Notes under the pieces: model-generated
What the model was told of the DNA's origin: nothing
Database searches by the model: none
Seen by the model: only the letters and a program-made list of their open reading frames with translations
In this document: positions 17,673-26,505 of the stretch, piece after piece
How positions within the stretch are numbered: position 1 is the stretch's first letter
Layout of the letters: each line of letters starts with the position of its first letter
Source: Trichocoleus sp.
Lineage (GTDB): Bacteria; Cyanobacteriota; Cyanobacteriia; Elainellales; Elainellaceae
Assembly: GCA_036702865.1 (NCBI GenBank)
Contig: DATNQD010000036.1
Location: 1 to 64,000 of the forward strand
Length of the DNA: 64,000 bases
Direction of reading: 5' to 3'
Position numbers and translations under genes: made by a program

Positions 17673-17987
17673 TTAAAGCCAGCGGAACTCTTCCACTTGC
17701 TCTGTGTAGTGAATGGGCAAGACTGCCTCTACGTTTTCTGGCGGATTCGGCACAATGTAGTAGGTGACAAGCTTGCCGTTTGGTGGAGCAGTTTCAGCAG
17801 CTTCAATCCCTGCTTCCATTGCTGGTCTAACTTCAGAAATCGGACCTCGAATCGCCACAATCTGTTCGCCGCTCTCGGCAATGTCGTAGTAAACGATCGT
17901 CACTCGCCCAGCTTTCACCATTGCATCTGCCGCTGCCAGCACCGCCGGAAACCCTAATGTTTCAATTACACCGACCGCCTCTGGCAT
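17673..17987 (-). CDS. ccmK3: Carboxysome shell protein CcmK3
   Basis: 104-residue BMC-domain shell protein. [40 protein letters not shown] and [20 protein letters not shown] are the diagnostic segments. The YYD and AESG sequence in the pore loop, lacking the KIGS motif, marks it as CcmK3, a form thought to act only in heteromeric hexamers with CcmK4. ATG 17987 is the start. It is the first gene of the ccmK3-ccmK4 pair, with 149 nt between them and a 239-nt divergent spacer upstream towards the methyltransferase gene. Confidence 0.93.
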   Translation of the reverse strand: MPEAVGVIETLGFPAVLAAADAMVKAGRVTIVYYDIAESGEQIVAIRGPISEVRPAMEAGIEAAETAPPNGKLVTYYIVPNPPENVEAVLPIHYTEQVEEFRWL

Positions 17988-18226
17988 CGATCCATTCCTT
18001 TTGTGAAAAGCCCTGTCATCAGCATATCATTTGCCGCTGTGCCGTCGATCGCATCATGGCTCCCCTGAAGTTGGACTTGCAGCAGCATTTAATGCTAGAG
18101 CAAACAACAGCAATTCTAAGCAATTTCATTGTATGCTCCACCAAGCTATGTTAAATTCTCGTCTAAACGTAACGTTTTGAGTATCTCAACTGAGTTTGCT
18201 TGCGGGGAAGGAGTGCGGCAGAGCCA

Positions 18227-18784
18227 ATGAATGAACCATTACTGGAGCCAGTTCTGAGACGATGGCGGCTGCGTCAGGTTATGCCTTGGATTCCACCCGG
18301 CGCAAAACTGTTAGATATTGGCTGCGGGCGATCGGCTACTTTCTTGAGAACGATTTCTCCCCATATTCGTCAGGGAGTGGGCGTTGATTTCAAGGTTGAA
18401 CCCATCCAGGGGCAAAATATTGAAACTATTCAGCTCAAACTGGCTTATGATTTGCCTTTTGAAGATTCCAGCTTTGATGTTGTCACAATGCTTGCTGTTT
18501 TAGAGCATATTGAACATGAAAAGGCAATCTTACTTGAAGTTCAAAGAGTGCTTCGGGATGGGGGCAAGCTAATCCTCACAGTTCCTTCCGTTTGGTCACA
18601 GCCGCTTCTAGAATTCTTATCCTATCAACTCAAAATTGTTGATGAGGCAGAGATCCGAGACCATAAGCGATATTACAATCGCAAAAAACTAAACCAGGTC
18701 CTAATCAACGAAGTCGGCTTTCAAGAATTTCATCATCACTATTTCCAATTCTGGATGAATAACTTTTGTACTGTTGCTAGATAG
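18227..18784 (+). CDS. Class I SAM-dependent methyltransferase
   Basis: 186 residues. A Methyltransf_11-type Rossmann domain with motif I AKLLDIGCGRSATFL, acidic VGVDFKVE, and FDVVTMLAVLEHIEHEKAIL followed by LRDGGKLILTVPS. The C-terminal HKRYYNRKKLNQVLINEVGF is typical of methyltransferases in glycan clusters. The substrate is unknown. The frame is open from TTG 18200, but ATG 18227 is preferred since the earlier codons are unlike the family. It precedes a nucleotide-sugar and glycosyltransferase cluster by 230 nt on the same strand and is probably part of it. Confidence 0.85.
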   Translation: MNEPLLEPVLRRWRLRQVMPWIPPGAKLLDIGCGRSATFLRTISPHIRQGVGVDFKVEPIQGQNIETIQLKLAYDLPFEDSSFDVVTMLAVLEHIEHEKAILLEVQRVLRDGGKLILTVPSVWSQPLLEFLSYQLKIVDEAEIRDHKRYYNRKKLNQVLINEVGFQEFHHHYFQFWMNNFCTVAR

Positions 18785-19014
18785 CAGCCTAAGCGAACTG
18801 CCCTTTTTGAGAAGCTGTAGCGCAAGCAGTATTTTTAGAGATAAAAAAACACTCTATTGTTACTCCATATTCAACCCGAAGACCATCTCTGCGCCAATTC
18901 TGGTCAAGAAAAGAGAGGCAAACTCAACGATAGATGAGCGTTAGCAGTTCCACAACAAAGTAGTATTGGTTTGAAGTCAATTCTCTAAAGTCATTGCAGA
19001 TTGAGGAAGGTGTC

Positions 19015-20004
19015 ATGTCGTGGGCAGGAAAGCAAGTCCTTGTGACTGGAGCAGGTGGTTTCATCGGTAGCCATCTCTGTGAAGCGCTCGTTGAAGCTGG
19101 GGCAGAAGTGACTGCCATGATTCATTACAGTTCCCGCAGTGATTGGGGAAATTTGGAACTGTTGCCGCAGGCGCACAAAAACTCACTCAACGTTGTCGCT
19201 GGCAATATTGAAGATAGTGATTTTGTGGCTCGTCAGATCAAGGGCAAACAGGTGGTCTTTCATTTGGCGGCTCTGATTGGCATCCCTTATTCTTACGTGG
19301 CTCCTCGAAGCTACCTGAGAACGAATATCGAAGGAACGTTGAACGTCATTGAAGCGGCTCGTCACTTTGATCTTGAACGGATTGTTCACACCTCCACCTC
19401 AGAAACCTACGGCACTGCACTCTACACACCAATTGATGAGAAGCATCCGCTTCAGGGACAGTCGCCTTACTCTGCTTCCAAGATTGCTGCTGACAAAATG
19501 GCAGAAAGCTACTATCTCGCCTTTGGGTTGCCCGTTTCGACGATTCGTCCCTTCAATACCTACGGCCCGCGTCAGTCTGCAAGAGCCGTCATTCCAACAA
19601 TTATCAGTCAGGCGCTCTCTCAACCCCACATCAAGCTTGGTTCACTTGATCCAGTGCGTGATCTGAACTTTGTTAAAGATACGGTTTCTGGATTTATTAG
19701 AATTGCCGAGTCGGAACAGACGATCGGGCAAGTGACAAACGTGGGCTACGGTAAGGGCATCACGATCGGGGAATTGGCTCAAACCATCCTGGAACTGATG
19801 GGGGTCGATAAGCCGATCATTACCGATCAAGACCGGATTCGCCCCAGTAATAGCGAAGTTTATACCCTCATCTGCAACAACAAACAAGCAGCTGAAATTG
19901 CCGGATGGCAACCGCAATATTCTTTAGAACAGGGATTGCAAGCAACGATCGATTTCGTTAAAGCAAATCTAAACCTGTTTAAGACAGAGCAATACAGTGT
20001 GTGA
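19015..20004 (+). CDS. NAD-dependent nucleotide-sugar epimerase/4,6-dehydratase (LegB-like)
   Basis: 329 residues of the extended short-chain dehydrogenase family. The Rossmann motif VTGAGGFIGSHLCEALVEAG starts at residue 8, with TSTSETYG and YSASKIAADK giving the Ser/Thr-Glu...Tyr-x3-Lys catalytic set, and RPFNTYGPRQSARAVIPTII downstream. The overall pattern resembles the sugar-nucleotide 4,6-dehydratases of legionaminate-type pathways (LegB-like) more than RmlB, but substrate cannot be read from sequence. GAGGAAGG lies 5 nt before ATG 19015, which decides the start over an upstream in-frame codon. The nucleotidyltransferase gene follows after 9 nt and a second SDR gene overlaps that, so the three probably make one activated sugar. 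Confidence 0.88.
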   Translation: MSWAGKQVLVTGAGGFIGSHLCEALVEAGAEVTAMIHYSSRSDWGNLELLPQAHKNSLNVVAGNIEDSDFVARQIKGKQVVFHLAALIGIPYSYVAPRSYLRTNIEGTLNVIEAARHFDLERIVHTSTSETYGTALYTPIDEKHPLQGQSPYSASKIAADKMAESYYLAFGLPVSTIRPFNTYGPRQSARAVIPTIISQALSQPHIKLGSLDPVRDLNFVKDTVSGFIRIAESEQTIGQVTNVGYGKGITIGELAQTILELMGVDKPIITDQDRIRPSNSEVYTLICNNKQAAEIAGWQPQYSLEQGLQATIDFVKANLNLFKTEQYSV

Positions 20005-20013
20005 GGTGAAATA

Positions 20014-20730
20014 ATGCAGGCTTTAGTCTTAGCTGGAGGCAAAGGAACCCGACTCTATCCCTACACCACTGTACTGCCGAAGCCTTTGATGCCCGTCGGG
20101 GATTATCCGATTCTAGAGATTTTGCTGCGGCAGCTTAAATGTGCAGGTGTCACAGAAGTGATCTTGGCGGTTGGGTATCTCAGTCAACTGCTTCAGGCAT
20201 TTTTTCAGAACGGCGAACGGCTGGGATTAAAGATTAGCTATTCCTTTGAAGATAAACCCCTGGGAACCGCAGGACCGATCGCTTTAGCCATTGATCAACT
20301 AGAGCAGGATTTTTTAGTTTTAAATGGGGATTTGTTGACTACGCTCAAGTTTGGCAACCTGATTCATTACCACAAAGAAAAGCAGGCAGCAGCCACGATC
20401 GGGCTTTATCAGCGAGAGGTCAAGATTGATTTCGGCGTGATTGAAACAGACGAGGATCAAAAACTGGTTCGATACATTGAAAAACCAACCTATCACTTCG
20501 ATGTAAGTATGGGCGTAAATGTGTTGAATAAAGAGCGAATTCTCCCTTATCTTCAGCCAGGCGAATATCTAGACATTCCTGATTTAATGATGAAATTGAG
20601 CCAGGATGGCCATGCAGTACATTGCTACCGTGAATCTTGCTACTGGCTAGATATTGGACGCGTGGACGACTACCAGGTTGCAGTCAACATGTTTACGACG
20701 AATCCAGAAGCGTTTATCCCAGGCCTATGA
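20014..20730 (+). CDS. Sugar-1-phosphate nucleotidyltransferase
   Basis: 238 residues, NTP_transferase family. The nucleotide-binding signature LAGGKGTRLYPYTTVLPKPL is at the N-terminus, followed by FLVLNGDLLT (metal-binding Asp), FGVIETDEDQ and YIEKPTYHFDVSMGVNVLN. It activates a sugar-1-phosphate to an NDP-sugar; mannose-1-phosphate guanylyltransferase and glucose-1-phosphate transferases share this layout. The small size, without a C-terminal LbH acyl-carrier domain, fits a dedicated pathway enzyme. GAGGTGA precedes ATG 20014. The stop codon overlaps the next gene's start in an ATGA, indicating translational coupling. Confidence 0.9.
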   Translation: MQALVLAGGKGTRLYPYTTVLPKPLMPVGDYPILEILLRQLKCAGVTEVILAVGYLSQLLQAFFQNGERLGLKISYSFEDKPLGTAGPIALAIDQLEQDFLVLNGDLLTTLKFGNLIHYHKEKQAAATIGLYQREVKIDFGVIETDEDQKLVRYIEKPTYHFDVSMGVNVLNKERILPYLQPGEYLDIPDLMMKLSQDGHAVHCYRESCYWLDIGRVDDYQVAVNMFTTNPEAFIPGL

Positions 20731-21656
20731 CGAGAGTTCTTGTGACAGGGGGGAGTGGCTTTTGCGGTAAACATCTGGTTGCCTATTTGCAGAAGCAGGG
20801 AGTCGAAGTCTACACCGTTGGGGTTCAACCTGCGATCGATCAACCAAACAAGCATTACTCGATCGCGGATATCACAAGCGTTGAGGCATTAAGCAGCGTT
20901 CTGAAAAGCGTTGAGCCAAACTATGTGTTTCACTTAGCAGGGGTTGCCAGTGCGCCGGAACCCAGTTGGTTTTATCAGGTCAATGCCTCCTATGCGGCAG
21001 CCTTGTTGCGTGCCCTGGAACTCACAGGTCAATTGCCTGACTGCCCAACGATGTTAGTTGGCACATCCGCAGAGTATGGATTCATTACGCCTGAGCAAGT
21101 GCCAATCCATGAGAAGACGCCTGTTTCTCCTTACCATCACTATGGCATCAGTAAGCTGGCACAAACGCATATCGGCATGGCAGCAGCCAGAGCAAGCATG
21201 CCTGTTGTCATGGTCAGACCCTTCAACATCATTGGCTGTGGGATGGGATCTCATTTGGCATTACAGAGTTTTGCCAGACAGGTCGCGAATATTTTACAAG
21301 GCAAGCAAGATCCAGTCATTGAAGTTGGGAACCTGGGTAGCTCCAGAGATTTCATTGATGTAGGAGATGTTATCCCGATCTACTGGCAGCTAATTCAAAA
21401 TCCTGATGCTTATGGTGAGGTGATTAATGTCTGCTCTGGGCAAGGTGTTGTTATGTCAGACCTGCTACAAAAGCTGATTGAAATCGCAGCCGTAGAGGTT
21501 GAAGTACGCTCAGACCCATCTCGGATGAAAGCACTTGATATTCCAGTTCATTATGGATGTACTAAGAAGCTAGAAAGCTTGATTGGCGATACGCCAAAGC
21601 TTAACCTTGATGCAACGCTAAAGCAAATTCTAGAGCAGTTGATTGCAGATGCTTGA
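20727..21656 (+). CDS. NAD-dependent SDR, GDP-4-keto-6-deoxymannose reductase-like
   Basis: 309 residues. The Rossmann motif is VTGGSGFCGKHLVAYLQKQG, and the catalytic set is VGTSAEYG with YGISKLAQTH (Tyr-x3-Lys). VRPFNIIGCGMGSHLALQSF resembles the RfbD/RMD group that reduces GDP-4-keto-6-deoxy-mannose, and the C-terminal half fits that family. ATG 20727 overlaps the preceding stop by 4 nt (ATGA). Together with the 4,6-dehydratase and nucleotidyltransferase upstream, it would complete a deoxy-sugar nucleotide. Which sugar is not decidable here. Confidence 0.85.
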   Translation: MTRVLVTGGSGFCGKHLVAYLQKQGVEVYTVGVQPAIDQPNKHYSIADITSVEALSSVLKSVEPNYVFHLAGVASAPEPSWFYQVNASYAAALLRALELTGQLPDCPTMLVGTSAEYGFITPEQVPIHEKTPVSPYHHYGISKLAQTHIGMAAARASMPVVMVRPFNIIGCGMGSHLALQSFARQVANILQGKQDPVIEVGNLGSSRDFIDVGDVIPIYWQLIQNPDAYGEVINVCSGQGVVMSDLLQKLIEIAAVEVEVRSDPSRMKALDIPVHYGCTKKLESLIGDTPKLNLDATLKQILEQLIADA

Positions 21657-21666
21657 GCCGCCCACC

Positions 21667-22611
21667 ATGAAAACCCTCACTGTAATTAGCCCGGTATACA
21701 ACGAAGAAGGCGTAATTGAAGCGTTTTATACAGAGCTTGCGGACGTGCTGGCAAGTCTCTCCGATCGCTACCAATCCACTATTCTGTTTGTGGTTGATCG
21801 AAGCACGGATCAAACCTTGAGTATCCTGAAGCGAATTGCCTCAAAAGATCCATCCGTCCAGGTGTTGGCACTCTCGTCTCGGTTTGGGCATCAGATGTCG
21901 CTGTTGGCTGGAATCGACCACTGCAATGCAGATGCGATCGTGATGATGGACAGCGATTTGCAACATCCGCCTGCTTTAATTCCTACGCTTCTAGAAGAGT
22001 ATGAACGAGGATATGACGTTGTTTATACGTTGAGAGAGGATGCCATAGGAACCAGTTTTTTCAAGCGCATCAGCTCTAGGCTCTTCTATCAACTCATTAA
22101 CTGGTTATCTGATATCCCCATCTCAGAAAGTGCTGCGGATTTTCGGCTCATTTCTCGCCGCGTTGCCATTGCGTTTCAGATGCAAATCCGTGAACGCAAT
22201 CAGTTTATGAGGGGTTTATTCAATTGGGTTGGATTTAACAGTACGGGAGTCAGATTTCGGGCAAGAAACCGCTTTGCAGGTAAAACAAAATATTCTTTAA
22301 GGCGCATGATTCGTTTTGGGCTACATGGCATCGTTTCCTTTAGCAAAAAGCCCTTACATCTTTCAATCTTTGTTGGAACTGCCTTCGCCGTTTTCAGCCT
22401 CGCTTATGCCTTGATTGCATTCGTCCAGTATTTCTTCTATGCTTTTCTTCCCTCTGGGTGGACAACGCTTGTTGTTCTCGTATCCTTATCTAGCGGAGTT
22501 CAGCTAATTTGCCTGGGGCTGATCGGCGAATACATTGGGGCTATTTTTGATGAGGTGAAGGGCAGACCTCACTATATTGTTTCAGAGAAGGTAAATTTTG
22601 ATCATGAGTGA
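21667..22611 (+). CDS. GT2 glycosyltransferase, polyprenyl-phosphate (DPM1/GtrB-like)
   Basis: 314 residues. N-terminal GT2 domain (TLTVISPVYNEEGVIEAFYT; MMDSDLQHPPALIP with the metal-binding D-x-D; AADFRLISRRV) followed by two membrane spans at about residues 235-255 and 270-295. This is the layout of enzymes that transfer a sugar from an NDP-sugar to polyprenyl phosphate for use on the far side of the membrane. The usual VDDGSxD stretch reads VVDRSTD, a modest deviation. ATG 21667 is preferred; ATG 21649, overlapping the previous stop, is possible. It overlaps the next gene by 8 nt. Confidence 0.87.
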   Translation: MKTLTVISPVYNEEGVIEAFYTELADVLASLSDRYQSTILFVVDRSTDQTLSILKRIASKDPSVQVLALSSRFGHQMSLLAGIDHCNADAIVMMDSDLQHPPALIPTLLEEYERGYDVVYTLREDAIGTSFFKRISSRLFYQLINWLSDIPISESAADFRLISRRVAIAFQMQIRERNQFMRGLFNWVGFNSTGVRFRARNRFAGKTKYSLRRMIRFGLHGIVSFSKKPLHLSIFVGTAFAVFSLAYALIAFVQYFFYAFLPSGWTTLVVLVSLSSGVQLICLGLIGEYIGAIFDEVKGRPHYIVSEKVNFDHE

Positions 22612-23449
22612 ATGTATTGTTTGCAGCAGCAGCCTCAGTCAACCGCTTTATCGGGGCATTGATAAATGTAGTAACTGTGGACATGTTTTTGCAGATTTAT
22701 CGCTCTCAAATAAGGAGCTATTTGAGATTTATCAGAAGAGTTACTTCTTTGGCGATGAATACAGTGATTATGTTTCCGATAAACGGGTTGTTCAGAAGAA
22801 CTTTCAATTACGGCTTAAAACGCTAAAAAAGTTTCTTAAGCCAGAGCGTCATCGTTCTTTATTTGAAATTGGCTGCGCCTATGGCTTCTTTTTAGAAGTA
22901 GCTCAATCTCATTTCGCTCAAGTACAGGGTATTGACATTACAGAAGATGGCATTCGTTATGCTAGGCAGCAGTTAAGCCTTGATGTGGTTCAGGCAGACT
23001 TTTTAGACTATGACTTAGGTGATCGAACCATTGATGTCGCTTGTATATGGGACACGATCGAGCACTTAGCTAATCCCCATCTCTACATTGAGAAGCTCAG
23101 CAAGCATATGGAGAAGGGTGCATTACTTGCAATTACAACGGGTGATATTGAAAGCTTTAATGCCCGTACCCGTAAGGAACAATGGCGGCTCATTCATCCA
23201 CCCACTCATATCCACTATTTCTCCCAAAAAAGCCTTGCACAAATGCTAAATAACTATGGATATGAAGTTGTCTACAGTCGCTATTGCGGATTTTATCGTA
23301 GCCTTGATAATGTCGCTTACAATATCCTGGTTCTGCGGTGGAAGCAGCCCAAACTATACAACATGCTGGGAAAGATTGGCATCCTTAAGCTGGATTTTTA
23401 TCTCAACCTTTATGACATTATGTATGTTATTGCTCGTAAGAAGTACTAG
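22604..23449 (+). CDS. Class I SAM methyltransferase with N-terminal zinc-ribbon-like motif
   Basis: 281 residues. The first 30 hold two Cys pairs (CIVC...CSNC), a likely zinc knuckle. The methyltransferase core follows: LFEIGCAYGFFLEVAQ, VQGIDITEDG, IDVACIWDTIEHLANPHLYI and YFSQKSLAQMLNNYGYEV. This Methyltransf_23-type arrangement is common in polysaccharide clusters and C-methylates or O-methylates sugars. ATG 22604 lies inside the end of the GT2 gene, an 8-nt overlap that points to coupling. It ends the first block of the glycan locus and converges on a membrane-protein gene 95 nt away. Confidence 0.86.
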   Translation: MSECIVCSSSLSQPLYRGIDKCSNCGHVFADLSLSNKELFEIYQKSYFFGDEYSDYVSDKRVVQKNFQLRLKTLKKFLKPERHRSLFEIGCAYGFFLEVAQSHFAQVQGIDITEDGIRYARQQLSLDVVQADFLDYDLGDRTIDVACIWDTIEHLANPHLYIEKLSKHMEKGALLAITTGDIESFNARTRKEQWRLIHPPTHIHYFSQKSLAQMLNNYGYEVVYSRYCGFYRSLDNVAYNILVLRWKQPKLYNMLGKIGILKLDFYLNLYDIMYVIARKKY

Positions 23450-23544
23450 GAATCTGCTTTGGGGTTAACATTCTTCATTCACCTAAAAGAGCCCGACAGA
23501 TTGACACTAACGTCTCTCTTTCAGTAAGCTTCAAGCTCGATCAC

Positions 23545-25161
23545 TTATTTGTTTTTACAATACACCCTTGCTGGAGCAAAGCTAATCTGGAAATCACGCT
23601 GCTGAAACTGTTGTGGATTAAACCAATCTTGTGATGTTTGGATCAGATCATTGTCCAGGTGGTCAAACACAACGATCGTATCAATCTGGCTTCTATTCTT
23701 GTAATTGCGAATTGTTTCATTATTGTAGATTGAAGGTAAGATCCCAGGATCAATAAAAGACCAAGTTTTCTCAGTGTCCTTCATAGTTTCTGAGAAGAAA
23801 TCTGTCTTTTCTAAACCATAAGTTGCCAGAATGAGTTGATCTTCGTCGTAGCGGTAATTGAGGATTCTTTTGAGCGACACAGACGCCTCAAATCGAACTC
23901 TAGGATTAACAACAATAAGAATGGGTTTATCTTGAGGCGAACAAGAAACAATCTGATTAAAGAATTGATTCATTGCCACGCTGTCCTGTGCCATACGGCT
24001 GTAAGTATTCCAAACCAATCGAGGTGCAGACCACAGCAGGACAATTGCAATCGCTGTGACAAAATACCCTACAAACTTAATCTGTAACTGTAGACAGGAA
24101 ATCACTTCTACTGTGATTAAAGCAAAGCCGATCACACCAGGGACAAGATAGTATCCGCTAATTCCTGACTTGGCATAGATTAAAATTTGAGGAACAACAA
24201 TTAAGAGAAATATTAAAAGGCCAGGAAGCAATTCTTGAATAATGATATTGAATGATTGCCGTTTTAGAGCAACGGTAATTGCAAGTAGCACAATCGCCGC
24301 AAGCAGCACCTGATAATGGCTTTCCTTAGCCAGAGTTGCTACGGTTGCCAACAGATTCTTGAGATCCAAATTCGATCGATCAAAACCTGCATATCCTGTT
24401 GCCGATGTGCCTAAAAATAGCTTAATATACAAAATTTCCAGCGCCGCAAGACCTAATAAAATTCCAGAAATCGCCGTATTTTGTCGAATTGCTTCCTTCA
24501 ATGAAACCTGATGTGATTGGCAAAATAACCAGACTCTAATCCCAATTAAGGCTGGAATACATAAAATAAACACTTCCTTACTCAGCGACGAAAGCAAAAC
24601 TGAGATAAAAAATAGCGCATCTAGAATCTTGCTTTTATAAGCAGGATGAACACTAAGTACAGCAAGAACCAGGGAGAGTGATAGAAACAAAGCGCCTGGT
24701 GCTTCGGGGATTGAAGGTCTTGCCCAGATTTCTGCTTGAGAACCCCAAAGACTGAGTGCAGCAAACAGCAGAGATAAGACAATTGAAATGCCTCGCAATC
24801 GAGCAAAAAGAAACAGGAAGAATGTTGTTAGACTTGCTGACAGACAAAGATAGCTAAACCACAGAGTAGGGCGCAGCCCAAAAGTAGCAGATTGAGTTAC
24901 AAGCTGAATATAGTAAAACGGTCGAAATCGATTGATTGAAAGATCAGTTTTAATCCAATTAACAACTGTAGAAATATATCCCTGCTGCCCCAAATCATGT
25001 TTGATGGTTGGAATTTGATGATCATCAATGAAATACCGAAAGCCCGAAGTGAGAAGCCCTGTCTTCCAATAAAAAATGAAATAGATGCCAAGAATGACTG
25101 CTAGTACAATGAAGTTGCTAACGAGTGCTGAGCGATCGAGCTTTGCAAGTTTGGTAGGCAT
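23545..25161 (-). CDS. Multi-pass membrane protein, GT-C / DUF-type glycosyltransferase-like
   Basis: 538 residues with about ten hydrophobic spans over the first 390 residues and a soluble C-terminal part of about 150. The layout, with a charged FIDDHQIPTIKHDLG loop after the first span, resembles GT-C-fold glycosyltransferases (polyprenol-sugar dependent), but I see no diagnostic catalytic motif, so function is uncertain. An in-frame TTG at 25194 is possible, but ATG 25161 is the first ATG and I prefer it. It is the only minus-strand gene within the glycan locus and is divergent from the GT2 gene at 25469. Low-complexity A/T-rich composition matches its neighbours. Confidence 0.7.
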   Translation of the reverse strand: MPTKLAKLDRSALVSNFIVLAVILGIYFIFYWKTGLLTSGFRYFIDDHQIPTIKHDLGQQGYISTVVNWIKTDLSINRFRPFYYIQLVTQSATFGLRPTLWFSYLCLSASLTTFFLFLFARLRGISIVLSLLFAALSLWGSQAEIWARPSIPEAPGALFLSLSLVLAVLSVHPAYKSKILDALFFISVLLSSLSKEVFILCIPALIGIRVWLFCQSHQVSLKEAIRQNTAISGILLGLAALEILYIKLFLGTSATGYAGFDRSNLDLKNLLATVATLAKESHYQVLLAAIVLLAITVALKRQSFNIIIQELLPGLLIFLLIVVPQILIYAKSGISGYYLVPGVIGFALITVEVISCLQLQIKFVGYFVTAIAIVLLWSAPRLVWNTYSRMAQDSVAMNQFFNQIVSCSPQDKPILIVVNPRVRFEASVSLKRILNYRYDEDQLILATYGLEKTDFFSETMKDTEKTWSFIDPGILPSIYNNETIRNYKNRSQIDTIVVFDHLDNDLIQTSQDWFNPQQFQQRDFQISFAPARVYCKNK

Positions 25162-25468
25162 CTCACTTATACTTGAGCTTGCGACATGACTCAACTATTA
25201 TTACAGGAGTTGGAAACGCAACTACAAAGAATTATTGACCTGCTCCAGTGGAAAAATTGTACAAATCTCGCTGACTTACCATCTGTAAAAAAATCCTACG
25301 GCTCTGTAAAGAGAGAATCGGGAGTGTTTTGTTAACTCAATCGTAAAATCTGATATCTGATAATGGTTTAGTTTAGACATGTTGGCATTGGCAGACCAAA
25401 TCGCATTGTGAATGGCTGGATTAATCTGGATTGATACAGTACTGAGCAACAAGTGCAGGAAATGATTC
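25162..25468. other. Divergent spacer with possible small ORF
   Basis: A 307-nt divergent spacer between the membrane-protein gene and the GT2 gene. It contains the possible 49-codon frame listed separately and A/T-rich DNA with GATAAT-like hexamers near 25357. No confident promoter, hairpin or RNA gene was found. Confidence 0.5.
25186..25335 (+). CDS. Possible 49-residue helical peptide
   Basis: ATG 25186 to TAA 25335. The first 24 residues (LLLQELETQLQRIIDLLQWK) look like an amphipathic or coiled-coil helix, and the rest is polar with basic residues. No clear ribosome binding site precedes it. It lies fully in the spacer if the divergent membrane-protein gene starts at ATG 25161. No relative is recognised. 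It may be a remnant of a larger coiled-coil protein of the type encoded downstream, or chance. Confidence 0.25.
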   Translation: MTQLLLQELETQLQRIIDLLQWKNCTNLADLPSVKKSYGSVKRESGVFC

Positions 25469-26374
25469 ATGCGAATTTCAATTATCACTGTCTGTAAAAA
25501 CGCCGAACAGTTTATTGAACAAGCGATCGAGAGTGTCGTTAATCAGACTTATCCCGACCTGGAATATGTTGTGATTGATGGAGACTCGCAGGATCAGACA
25601 AAAGAAATTATTGCGCGATATGCCGATCGCATCAGCACCTACATCAGCGAACCCGATCGCGGGTTGTATCAAGCGATGAACAAAGGCATCCGCTATGCGA
25701 CAGGAGAATACCTCTGTTTTTTAAATGCGGACGATTACTTGATTGATCGGGATGTGATCAAAGATGTGGCTCAGTTTCTCCAAGGCAACCCTACCTGCGA
25801 CTTTGTTTATGGCAATCTGGAAGTGCGCTACTCTCCAGAGAAAATTATTGTTGAACCACCGCCGCCTGAAAACATTATTGACGAGCTAATCTGCGGCTGT
25901 ATTCCTCACCAGGCAAGCTTTGCGCGATCGGACTTATTCTTTGATAGAGTTGGCTTTTTCAACGAAAACCATCGAATTTCTTCAGACTATGAATGGTTTT
26001 TGAAGCTTATCCAAAATGAGACGGTAAAACTCTCTTACTATCCTCGCCTGATTTCTTCCTACTATGCAGGTGGTTTGTCAAGCCAAATTCGACTTTCTGT
26101 CCCTGAATCTCACCGGATTCAAAATCAGTGTCCTTTGTATCAAGAGGAATATTGGCTCAAACGTCGCATTCTTAAATACCAGGAGCATGTAGTCAATCTG
26201 CGAGAGTGGTTGGCAGTCACAGAGAGCCAGCAGAATGCGCTTCTGGCTGAAAATCGCTTGCTCAAGACCCAGAATGAGAGCTTGCTTACACAAAACGAAG
26301 TCCTTAAAAACAAGCTGGAAAAGGCACAACAGATGATCGATCGTCTCCGCACCAACAGCCTCCAGCCCAAATAA
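25469..26374 (+). CDS. GT2 glycosyltransferase with C-terminal coiled coil
   Basis: 301 residues. Residues 1-225 are a GT2 (GT-A fold) domain: ISIITVCKNAEQFIEQAIES, VVIDGDSQDQT, SEPDRGLYQAMNKGI and FLNADDYL with the D-x-D-type metal site. Residues about 245-295 are a strong heptad coiled coil rich in Gln, Asn and Leu. The catalytic part is a close paralogue of the gene at 32610; unlike that protein it lacks the FWKLR tail. The sugar donor is unknown. ATG 25469 is the start. It opens a one-directional array of six genes for glycosyltransferase and methyltransferase fusions. Confidence 0.9.
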   Translation: MRISIITVCKNAEQFIEQAIESVVNQTYPDLEYVVIDGDSQDQTKEIIARYADRISTYISEPDRGLYQAMNKGIRYATGEYLCFLNADDYLIDRDVIKDVAQFLQGNPTCDFVYGNLEVRYSPEKIIVEPPPPENIIDELICGCIPHQASFARSDLFFDRVGFFNENHRISSDYEWFLKLIQNETVKLSYYPRLISSYYAGGLSSQIRLSVPESHRIQNQCPLYQEEYWLKRRILKYQEHVVNLREWLAVTESQQNALLAENRLLKTQNESLLTQNEVLKNKLEKAQQMIDRLRTNSLQPK

Positions 26375-26505
26375 TTCCTTCCGGTAATTTTAAGGAATGT
26401 GGATCTTAGGGAACTTGAATGGTATGGTTTCATCTGAAGAGTTTATGAAGTTTCTCAACTCTTCTTGTAGCGATTGAAACCTTCTGAAAAAGACGCGAGG
26501 CTGGT

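Noticed and set aside
18000-18226. Possible regulatory RNA in the ccmK3-methyltransferase divergent spacer
   Set aside because: No stable inverted repeats or known riboswitch motif was found on either strand.
26471-26480. GATTGAAAC, the typical 3' end of many CRISPR repeats
   Set aside because: Only one copy, with no repeat-spacer structure around it.
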